This document shows, piece by piece, positions 8,379 through 17,600 of a DNA stretch of 26,599 nucleotides. The stretch spans positions 1 to 26,599 of the forward strand of contig KE560403.1 of the NCBI GenBank assembly GCA_000442015.1, read 5' to 3'. This DNA comes from Rozella allomycis CSF55 (Eukaryota; Rozellomycota). Positions within the stretch are counted from its first letter, which is position 1, and the number at the start of each line of letters is the position of its first letter. Position numbers and translations under genes: made by a program. Below the pieces are notes generated by a model. That model did no database searches. It was not told the DNA's origin and saw nothing but the letters and a program-made list of their open reading frames with translations.

Positions 8379-10025
8379 ATGGAAGAGCAGGATCCCGCAA
8401 ACGTAAGGAAATATATGTGTTGAAAACGAGTCGAATCTTGTCGATTTGTCATCGGCAGAAATACCTATTCCTATTAAAAATCAAGAAGAAGTTCAAGAAG
8501 AAGTAAAGGAAGAAGATAATGAAATTGCACAATCAGAGCAAGATAAACATAATTCCGCTGAAACTAAACCACCCACAGGAATATCTAGCAATTTAGAATT
8601 ACGTGATACAAATATATCCGTTTCAAAAACTGTATCAGAAGAAGACATTGATCATTTCCATAAAATGGCTTCATATGCAAAGGTTGACCCTTCTAAGAGG
8701 GGATATGATTCATTCACTTTGAAAGAGGCATTGAATCAAGTATCTTCGCTGAATGATTTGGCGTCTCTTCCTTCATTGCAAGAATTGTATAATCTAGTGC
8801 GTGCTAAATCTGCCAGTCAAATACAAAAAGAAAAGGAGGAGCAAGAAGTTGCAGAAAAGAAGATTAAAGAGGTTGAAGAGGAAAATAATCGAAAGATGAA
8901 GATTGAAGAACAAGATAGATTGTTAAAGATGAGAGTTGACAAGGACGAGTTATTGAATCGATTCCAGACGCTTCTTGATAGGAGAGACAAGGCGAAATTG
9001 AAGAATTCAAGTCTGCAGCATCGATTGGGTGAATATTTCAAGAGAAAACGGGTATTTTATTACAATCAAACACATGATAGGCTGATGAAAGTAATAGGGA
9101 CTCTGATAGATCTGGGAGTGATTGGGACCAAAGATATGCCAATAATTTACAAACTCTTGCTGAGCTAAGGATAAAGTTTGATCAAATTGCATCATCAAAC
9201 AATAAAGTTGTGGTCGATTTGAAACAGGAATTAGAAACTAAACGAGCGGAGACTGAAGGATATGAAAAAGATTTCTTAAGAGCGAGAAAGAATGCTCTTT
9301 GTTCTTCAGAAAACGGAAGAACTGGAAAAAAGTTGCCGCCAAAAGTAAATTGTAGTTTACGAAATTTAGGAGGTTATTGAAGCGTTAGAACTAGCGGATT
9401 CTAAAAAGACCCAAGAAGTTGTAGCAATAAGATTGGAATATATAAAATTAAAGAATAAAATCAAGAGACAGGAACAAATTTTGAAGCAAAGGGAGGATTT
9501 GGGAGAAGGATTGCATTTGATTGATTTTGAGCAATTGAAAATAGAAAATCAAGCCTACAATGAAAAAATTGAAGAGAGAAACGAAGTAAAATATTAAATG
9601 TATTACAAAAGGAAATACTAAAGCTTAAAAGAAAGATTACTGTGATTGTTCAAATATTAACTCACATTAAAGAAAAGTTGAATTATATTGAAGGGGATAA
9701 CGAACGTAGAAATGCAGACCTTCAAGTTCTTGATTCCAAAGCAAATGAATTGAAGGATCGTTTACCAATTTTAAAAATGAAGAGAGATTCCTTAAGGGCG
9801 CACAACACTTTGCTCCGTCAAAAGAACGGCCTCCTTGGCAATAGAGATTTGTTAAGAGATTATGAAAACAAAAAAGACAATTGTGAGAAATTACAAAAGG
9901 ATGTCAAGCAACTTAAAGATAATTACGAATTCTTAACAAGCAAGCATAATGAAGTGAAAAGACAAATTCAAAAGATTCAAATTAAACACAGAGTTGGAAA
10001 CTTTGGACTTCTTCAATCAGTCTAA
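8379..10025 (+). CDS. CCDC96: CCDC96/CFAP184 axonemal coiled-coil protein, 512 aa
   Basis: CCDC96 works with CCDC113 in a ciliary/axonemal complex, so it implies a motile cilium or flagellum. Five exons: 8379-8402 (only eight codons), 8431-9051, 9081-9344, 9370-9585, 9612-10025. Introns are 28, 29, 25 (or 28, because two AGs are usable at 9369 and 9372) and 26 nt. The N-terminal 80 residues are acidic and low-complexity. Long heptad-rich coiled coils follow from about residue 130. Family phrases are SSLQHRLGEYFKRKR (about residues 200-215), GLHLIDFEQLKIEN (about 350-363) and YNEKIEERNE. Then come ITVIVQILTHIKEKL and LRQKNGLLGNRDLLRDYE, characteristic of the C-terminal DUF4201-type domain shared with CCDC113. 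The GLHLIDFEQLKIEN match and the long acidic N-terminus favour CCDC96 over CCDC113. The stop lies 19 bp from the HSDL2 stop on the other strand. Confidence 0.9.
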
Positions 10026-10026
10026 A

Positions 10027-10032
10027 AATAAA
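10027..10032 (+). terminator. AATAAA, likely poly(A) signal of CCDC96
   Basis: The hexamer starts two bases after the CCDC96 stop codon, inside the 19-bp gap between convergent genes. The mature 3' end must therefore fall within HSDL2 coding sequence. Confidence 0.5.
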
Positions 10033-10040
10033 ACCTTTTC

Positions 10041-10046
10041 TTTATT
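10041..10046 (-). terminator. AATAAA overlapping the HSDL2 stop codon
   Basis: On the minus strand the coding sequence ends CTT TAA TAAAG, so the AATAAA hexamer shares two bases with the stop codon. Confidence 0.5.
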
Positions 10047-11507
10047 AAAGTTTTGATGAACCCTTCAATTTCTTAAACAAGGGTTCCAATGTCATAGCTA
10101 ACATCATGGCACCCTTAATCTTCAATTTTCCACTGGCAAAAGCCTTTTGTCCTTTTTAATTTGATATATTCGATATACCAGAAAGTTTCCCAGAATAAAG
10201 TGCCATAAAATCTTCATCTTTCAATGTAATTGAAATGTCAGGCTTTAGATCACCTGCGCCACGAAAGATCTTCCCACTCTTTTTCAAATCTAAGATCCAT
10301 TTATCTTCCTTTTCGTCTCCCTTAATAATAAATTCTAAAATTCCATTAATCTTTGCAAGTACAATTAAATTCTTTACAGATTTCATCAGAGATTTCTTTT
10401 CAAATTCATTCATTAAAGAGAACTGTTTCTCCATTTCATTAAAGGCTAAATTAGATTGTAGATCCACAGGTTTGGGTGACTTTATATCCTTTTTGTTTCT
10501 ATTTGGCAATTCATGTTTATATCCCTCGTCAAGAAAGAAATCTGGAAGAAAATCTTTATTTCCAGGAGTTGTTGCATATTGTTCGAGGGGTATGCTTTCA
10601 TTCTTTAACAATTCTTCATCAATTGCAAATATCCCCCTAAGTAATCAAGAAACTTCAATGTAATGTACGTGTAGGACGCAGGTTGGGAGAGAAGAATGTA
10701 AGCAGCATCAGCCATGATTTCAGGCTTACGTCCCTGTGTTCCCATTTGTTCCTTGTTGCCTATAGCTTGCAAAGCGGCGGTATCAATCACAGTCTTCGGC
10801 CACAGTGCGTTTACAGCAATGTTCTTTCCATTTAACATATTAGATTTACGTATGACTTTAACTCTCCGGCTAAGCCTAAAACTAACAAAGACATTCCATA
10901 TTTTGCAATGGAATAGGCTACATGAGGAGCGAACCATCCTATCTCGCATGTTCAACCATCTTACTTTCCGAAATGCACAGTGGCGGGGATATCATTAGTA
11001 TCTTTGGAGAGCTTGATTTTTTCAAATATGGAATGGCATGCTTTGACATTAAAAATGTACCTCTTAAATTGATTTGGTTCATCAAATCAAATTTCTTTGA
11101 GGTTGTTTCTTCTGTAGATGTTAGACTAATAGCACTTGCATTATTTATCAATATATCTATTCCACCAAATCTAAATCCATGCATTTATTTATCATTTACC
11201 TTGCTACAGTTTTTTCAATTGCATTCTTTATTTGCTCCTCATCTCGAATATCACATTGAATCGGTAAAGCTTTGCCTCCAATCTTTTCGATTTCTTCAGC
11301 TGCAGAGTAAATTGTTCCTGGTAACTGTTCAAAGTAATTCCAATTCATTACTTTTGGGTTAGGATCAGCTGTTTTTGCTGCAATCGCAATATTGGCACCT
11401 TCTTGAGCCAATCTTTTCTATATTAACGCAATTAATTACCTCAACGCTATGGCTTTTCCGATTCCTCTTGAAGCGCCAGTAATTAGAACTGTCTTTCCCT
11501 TGAACAT
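10045..11507 (-). CDS. HSDL2: Hydroxysteroid dehydrogenase-like protein 2 (SDR + SCP2 domain), 431 aa
   Basis: HSDL2 is a short-chain dehydrogenase/reductase fused to a sterol-carrier-protein-2 lipid-binding domain, found in peroxisomes or mitochondria; its physiological substrate is not well defined. Seven exons: 11440-11507, 11200-11412, 10965-11170, 10850-10938, 10669-10823, 10179-10636, 10045-10151. Introns are 27, 29, 26, 26, 32 and 27 nt, all GT-AG. The SDR part shows the dinucleotide-binding TGASRGIG (residues 10-17), NNAS (103-106), the catalytic Ser in ISPP (155) and YSIAK (Tyr171, Lys175). The linker contains LPDFFLDEGY, as in animal HSDL2. The SCP2 domain occupies about the last 120 residues and ends in SGKLKIKGAMMLAM. 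The protein ends exactly in SKL, a canonical PTS1, so peroxisomal import is expected. Length and order match human HSDL2 (418 aa). Confidence 0.95.
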
Positions 11508-11676
11508 TAAAATTGAGAATTTTCAAATGGATGAAATACACTTCTATGAAGGTCAAAATGTAATGGCGAAGAATTGTTTAAGTGTAAATATGCTGAAAAA
11601 GGAAACTTAATGAATCTCTAAACCTCTACATTGACATTGTACAATATTTTTTCTAATATACATGGAACATATCATC

Positions 11677-11682
11677 TTTATT
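11677..11682 (-). terminator. AATAAA overlapping the enkurin stop codon
   Basis: The coding sequence ends GAA TAA AG on the minus strand, so the hexamer contains the stop codon. Confidence 0.5.
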
Positions 11683-12624
11683 CATCAACTTTGACATACA
11701 TATTCGGCTTAGAAAACTTGGCAATATCCTGTTCAAGGGCCTTTAGTTGGTTTTCAATACCTACTTTTCTATTTATTACTCGCCCAAATAATCATTACCG
11801 GTTAATTTTTGGGATGGTATCTACAGTCAAGGATAACTTCTGGTAATCGGTGTTAAGTTTGTTCAATTTCGCCTGAAGCCCAGCAAGAATGCTCAAACGC
11901 TCTTCTTCAGGGAGTAACTGGTATTGCTTATTTTCATTAGCCAGAGCTTCTTCTCTTTGTCTCTGCACTTCTTCATTATGTCTTTCTTCTTTTCTTTTAT
12001 CCAAGTATTTGGGATTCTTCCCATAATCTTTCTTGGTCAAATAACTGTATGGTTCCTTGGGGACTTTCTGTGGAGCTTAATATGTATAAATAAAATCTTA
12101 TACTTGAATTGATTATATTAACTGCATTTGTGGTGACAAAGTCCATGCTAGTCGGCTTTGGAATTACTGGACTCTCCTTCTTTGACGGAACGCTAGGACG
12201 AAGTCCTTTATCAGCATAATGAAACTCTTTCGCTAGTTTGACAAACAAACTGAACATTTACGTTGAGGTAATCGTGGCTCTTTGGAATGCTTTTTGAGAA
12301 ATTCCTTTGGTGGGNTTTTAACAAACAAATTGAACATTTACGTGGAGGTAATCGTGGCTCTTTGGAATGCTTTTTGAGAAATTCCTTTGGTGGGTTAACC
12401 TTAACTTTGACAGGTCCCATTGACGCTGCTGGTTTAGTTCCCGTTGTATATTCGCTTTTGGCCATATTGGAGAAGATTGATTTGTACAAAGGTGGATGTG
12501 GTTTTTCTGGTACCACTTCGGGTATAAGACGATAAACTGATTCTTGAAATGGGTCATCTAACACCGATGAAGAATTGGTATATTTTTCAGCTTTAACTGG
12601 ATCTCTTGGAATAACAATTGTCAT
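11678..12624 (-). CDS. ENKUR: Enkurin, ciliary/flagellar adaptor protein, 259 aa
   Basis: Enkurin is an axonemal (microtubule inner / sperm-tail) protein with an IQ-type calmodulin-binding C-terminus. Exons are 12342-12624, 12104-12232, 11799-12075 and 11678-11768. Introns are 29 (12233-12261 when the contig overlap is collapsed; 12233-12341 as assembled), 28 (12076-12103) and 30 nt (11769-11798). Family phrases in order are ESVYRLIPEVVPEKPHPPLY, MGPVKVKVNPPKEFLKKHSK, SVPSKKESPVI, DFVTTNAVNII and LTKKDYGKNPKYLDKRKEE. Then comes the enkurin domain LPEEERLSILAGLQAKLNK to LTVDTIPKI. The length equals that of the animal protein (about 256 aa). The gene is divergent from the ADCK2-like gene across 158 bp. 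Confidence 0.92.
12241..12394. other. Assembly overlap around single N at 12315
   Basis: Positions 12241-12314 recur at 12321-12394 (offset 80), spanning an exon-intron boundary of enkurin. There are two differences: one lies in the intron, and one (12264/12344) changes Gln to Pro. Collapsing the copies reduces a 109-nt apparent intron to 29 nt. Confidence 0.85.
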
Positions 12625-12782
12625 TGTGTTTCTTAGTTACCATGCATTCAAACATTGCTCTTAAGGAGTTAAACTGATGTCACAGTTTAATTAGACCTTC
12701 TTAATTCGCTCGAGACTTTCTCAGATGAGTTTCGAATCAAGAAACATCATTTAGAATTTTACCTACATTCCAAGTTCCAAGA
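12625..12782. promoter_or_regulatory. Divergent intergenic region, enkurin / ADCK2-like
   Basis: These 158 bp lie between two start codons on opposite strands and presumably contain both promoters. I see no recognisable element. Confidence 0.35.
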
Positions 12783-14501
12783 ATGGCATTTTTCGCATTC
12801 GCCCTGAAGTTGGTGAAGCATTCACCTTGTTTTATTTATTGCGATTCTCAAAATATTTCAAAGCCAATACATGAGAATAGACCATTTGTTATCAAGAAAC
12901 TACGATTTGCAGATGTTATTCCTAAAAGGCCACAGAATTTCACCCTATTTAAAAGATGCATTAGGCTAGCAGCATTTTTTATTCCTTTGTTAATATCTTA
13001 CCCATTNGGAATTTCACCCTATTTAAAAGGTGCATTAGGCTAGCAGCATTTTTTATTCCTTTGTTAATATCTTACCCATTCTTTAAGCCTTGTAAAATAG
13101 TTTGGTACAAATGGTTCAAATGGACCCTTAGCAGGAACGGTGCATGCTTTATAAAGTTGGGTCAATGGCTGTAAAATATATAATATATGGAAAAAGAGCA
13201 ACACAGACTAGTATTGTTGGTAAAGACTTTGCTCGTATTTTATGTGACCTTCACGATTCTGCTTATGTTCATATCATGGATGAGAAAGCAATTCTTGGAA
13301 TAAAGGGGTTAATCAATGTTGCAGTAAAACCGATTGGAGCAGGATGCATCGCTCAGGTAACATAATCTATTGAAATGTATAGGTTCACAAGGGTGTGTGG
13401 AATGCTGATGGTGTTTTGCAAGAAGTTGCTGTAAAAATCAGACATCCGAAAGTGTACGAAAATGTAGTTTGCGATCTCACTATTATATATGAAGCATTCA
13501 AAATACTAGAGAAATTGCCAATAATCCAATCAATTCTCAGAAAGGAGCAGATTCTTGTTTTTGGCAAGTCAATGATGGAGCAAATAGATTTGCGCAACGA
13601 GGCTGCTCATATGAATATTTTTAGAGAAAATTTTAGGAAAGAAAAGGATGTTAGTTTTCCTCGAATCTTGTACTGTGACAAGTCAACTATTGTCGAGTCA
13701 TTTGAACCCGGCACATCGTTAATGCAGTTAAAAGAACATTTGGACGAAGAAGCAAAAGAGAAGATTGTTTTCAAGACGTTAAAGGCCTTTATCAAGATGT
13801 CTATTGTTGATAATTTCACGCATGGTGATCTGCACCCGGGAAATATTCTAATACGCTTCCAGCTGAAACGAGCAAAGAAGTTTTGGAACCGCTTTTGGGA
13901 TGTAAAATCAATACCATTTTTCGATTTCTGTGGAGAAATGGATGCAATGCCGCTTCCTTTTGCTAAACCAAGATTACAAGAAACTTTAGAGTCACCAAAA
14001 GAAATAGAAACAGGACTTGAAAAGTACCCAAAGGACTATGAACCATGCCTTGTAATTTTAGACACCGGCCTAGTGACAAGACTCGAGCAAGAGCAATACA
14101 CCAATCTTCTCCTACTCTTTTATTCCCTGATCCTAGAAAAGAATTCCGAAAACGCAGCCAATTTAATCCTGCGCCAAGCGCATCAGGGCGACTGCCCGAA
14201 CATCAGCCATTTCCTTGTCGAGATGCCGATTCTGATTGACAGACATTTGAGAAACGGTGCTGTTCCCGATATGACTGATATTCTCGGCGAGGTTGTGTCG
14301 ATTGTGAGGAAGAGCGGGGTGGTATTGGACGACAAGTTTTTGGGACTGTTGATTGGGTATCTGGTGCTGCAGTGGGTGGGAACGGATATTGCGCGGGGTG
14401 TTGATGTCAAGGATGTTGCGAGGAGTGTGCATGATGAGTATCTTTGTAATCATAAGCCTTGGATTAAGATTATTGAAGAAAAGTATTCACAAAAATTGTA
14501 A
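12783..14501 (+). CDS. ADCK2: ADCK2-type UbiB/ABC1 atypical kinase, 530 aa
   Basis: UbiB-family atypical kinase/ATPases support coenzyme Q biosynthesis and lipid homeostasis, usually at the mitochondrial inner membrane. Exons are 12783-13170 (with a 74-nt contig overlap to remove), 13197-13356 and 13383-14501; both introns are 26 nt. Features include a hydrophobic segment near residue 60-75 (LAAFFIPLLISYPFF) and the UbiB-specific KxGQ motif in CFIKLGQW (Lys100). GAGCIAQVHKG replaces the P-loop, as in the family. The ATP Lys is in VAVK (176), the catalytic loop is HGDLHPGN (about 305-312), and the metal-binding loop is LDTG rather than DFG. The spacer between HGDLHPGN and LDTG is long, which favours ADCK2 over ADCK1/5 or COQ8; the COQ8 assignment was rejected on that basis. 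Subfamily placement is moderately sure. Confidence 0.85.
12935..13080. other. Assembly overlap around single N at 13007
   Basis: Positions 12935-13006 recur at 13009-13080 (offset 74) with one synonymous difference (AGA/AGG, Arg). Removing one copy restores the ADCK2-like frame. Confidence 0.85.
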
Positions 14502-14637
14502 AGTTAATATTAATGTATTAGAATATAAAATTTATTTAATTATTTAAATTTTCAAATCTTTTTACATTCTTCTGCATTCTCTATCCATCTTGCAACTTAC
14601 TCTGTCAGTGGCTTGAGCAACCCCTGCAATAATTTTT

Positions 14638-17600
14638 ATGTCATCCTTATCAAAACAGTTAGAAACACTGCGATCTCTGAACCGCAGATTATTTGATGCC
14701 GATGCCCCTGTGTCACTAGAGCAGACGCTGAGCCGAGCGCTTCGCGTGTTGTCTCGCCAACCGACGCTATCAAAGTACCAAGCGACGCTATTCAGTGAAT
14801 CGCAACTAGGCGTAGATCGTGGCCACATGGTAAGCATATAAAAAATTCTTTAGCAGACATCCGAAGAGAGTGCAAAGTTTGACCAAGAACTGCGGAAATT
14901 TTTGCAAGACGCGAGTAGTTTGTGGATGCGTGACGGGATGATGGATGTGTATGCGTGGTTGTGTGATAAATGGCGAGTGCATAGGATGCTTGTTGATGAG
15001 TTGCTGATGAGTGTGATGTGGATGCACGAGACTTTTGTTTTTGCTAGGATTTGTGTCAAGGTTCCTGTTGAGGAGCATGAAAGATGGCGGTTTTTGGAGG
15101 GTTATAAGAGAAAGTGGAGCAAGGTTGTGAAGAGCGGGGAGGAGGGCGAGGGGTTTGGGAGGGAGATGCTTGTTGATAGGATGAAGAGTGATAGGGACGT
15201 TGGATTGCGATTGTTTGAGTATGGGTGTTGTGTTGGGGGACGGGTGTTTGTGTTTGGAGTTTGTTTGCTGGTTGAGTGGATGCAGGGATTGAAGGTGTTT
15301 ANATGAAGAGTGATAGGGAGGTTGGATTGCGATTGTTTGAGTATGGGTGTGGTGTTGGGGGACGGGTGTTTGCGTTTGGAGTTTGTTTGCTGGTTGAGTG
15401 GATGCAGGGATTGAAGGTGTTTAATGATGAGAATGTTGTGCTTGTGTTGAAGGCTGTGAATGCTGCGATGAAGAGTGGAGATGAAGGAGTTAGAGTGGGA
15501 GGGATGATGCTTGTGTGTCAGTTGAGTTCTAATGTAAAGTTGAGTGAGCAAGTTGTTGAAGCGTTGATGGTTGAAATTGTTAAGGGAAGTGGGAAAACAG
15601 TTGATGAAGTGTTGTATGCGTTGTGTGTGTTGTTTGAAACGCAAGATTTGAAGAACATCCNGATTGTTAAAGGAAGTGGGAAGACAGTTGATGAAGAGTT
15701 GTATGCGTTGTGTGTGTTGTTTGAAACGCAAGATTTGAAGAACATCCCAGTTGAAGTATTGAATAAAATGAGTTTGGTTGATGGAATTGAAATGAAGATG
15801 AAGGAATTTGTAGATAGATATGAAATTCAAAAGTTTGTTGAGAGATTTGTGATTGGAATGATTGAAATTAGAATAGATCTAGTTGAAAAGATTATTGGAA
15901 TGAGAATTGTTAAAGGAAAGATTGTGGAGAGTATTTTGAGAAAGATATTTGCCATGGAGCCAAAGAGAGGTGCAGGGGTGATAGAAAAGATGATTGAGAA
16001 TTATTCTAAAGAGATGAGTGAGTTTGTTCAGTTAAATGGAATCAAAGAAGAATATTTTGGATTGATGACTGGATCATTTTCAATTGTTAAAGATCAGAGT
16101 TTATTTTTAGCGTTGAATCATTCAGAATCATTTGTGAGATTAACTGCGATTAAAGAAGTTGATAGAATTGTGAATGAAGAGAATAAAGAACAATTTAAGA
16201 GAGAAATTGGGAGTATTTTGATTGATAGATTGAGAGATGAAGATGAAGAAATAATTAACAATGTTTTGGATTTGAAGTATTTGATAGATTTAACAGGAAA
16301 AGAAATATTTAATGAATTGTTGAGATTGAGTGAAAATGAAAAATTTAAGGATAAAATAGAAAAGATTTCAGTGGGAATCGAACGGGTAGATCCAAAAGAA
16401 TATTTTGAATTTTGTTTGAAATTTGAGAAAATAGATTTTAGAAATGAAGAATATTTTGATTTGTTAATTGAAAATGAAAAGTTTAAAGAATTGATTGTAT
16501 TTAGTAGAGAGAATAAAGAAATTGCTGAAAGAACAATTAGTTTAATGATTTCAAAGCCAATTAATGTTGTTAGAGAATATTTAAGAGAAATAATAGATTT
16601 AGAATTTGAAGAAGGAATTTATTTTGAAATTATTAAATATTTGATAAAGAATGGAGAAATTGAAATGATGAAAGAAATGTTTAAGAATATGAAGAATTTG
16701 ATTTCTATTCTTAGTTCATTTGCATTACATAATGGGTTAATTGGATATGAACTATTATCAAGTTATTTCAAGTCACTCCCACGTAAATTAACACTAATTG
16801 AAGACCATGAGAAGGAAAAGAGTGGAATGGTAGAGAATAACAAAGCTAACACTAATAAACATGATAACAAAACTAGCAATGATAACACTACGTCTACGTT
16901 GATCTTGTTGGAGTTGTGCTTTGGATTGATGAATAAGAATAAAAGAATTAGAGAAATTTGTTTAGATTGCATTTCTTTAATAAATCATAAATTTGTTTCA
17001 AAAATTGTTAAACTAAAAGAAAAGATTATTCTAGATCCAAAATCTATTAAATGTTTATTTAAACAAGAAATACTATTTGAAAATGTATTCAAGAGAGATC
17101 AATTGAATTTCATTGTAGAATTATTTATAGAAAATGAAAATGATGTTTATTCATTATTAATAAACAAATTTGACAAAGTTGATGAATTAACAAAAGATGA
17201 ATTTAAATTAATTTTGAAAACATTGAGATTGCAAGGGTTAGAAAAAAATATTCTAAAAATAGAAACAATGAAATTTAAGAATCTATTTTTAGAAACATCA
17301 AAAGAATTAATTCCAAAATTAAAACTAAAAGAGCAATTTGAATTATTGAATAAAATTATTAGAGAAGAAAGTTTGATTATTTTGATTTCTAATTTCTCTG
17401 CCAAAGTGTTGATTGAAATGATTGAATCTGTTCTTGTTGTTCCAGAAGAAGATGAAGTTGTAGTCGAAGGAAAGAGGAAAAAGGGATCCAAAGAAAAGAA
17501 ATCAGCTGAAAAGAAACTAAAAGATGAAGAGAGCAAAGGGGACTCTATTAGCTCTGATTCCAACTCTAATTCCAACTCTAATTCAAACTCTAATTCAAAC

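Noticed and set aside
10235..10663. Open frame of 142 codons on the plus strand
   Set aside because: It is the antisense of the conserved HSDL2 SCP2-domain exon and has no family resemblance.
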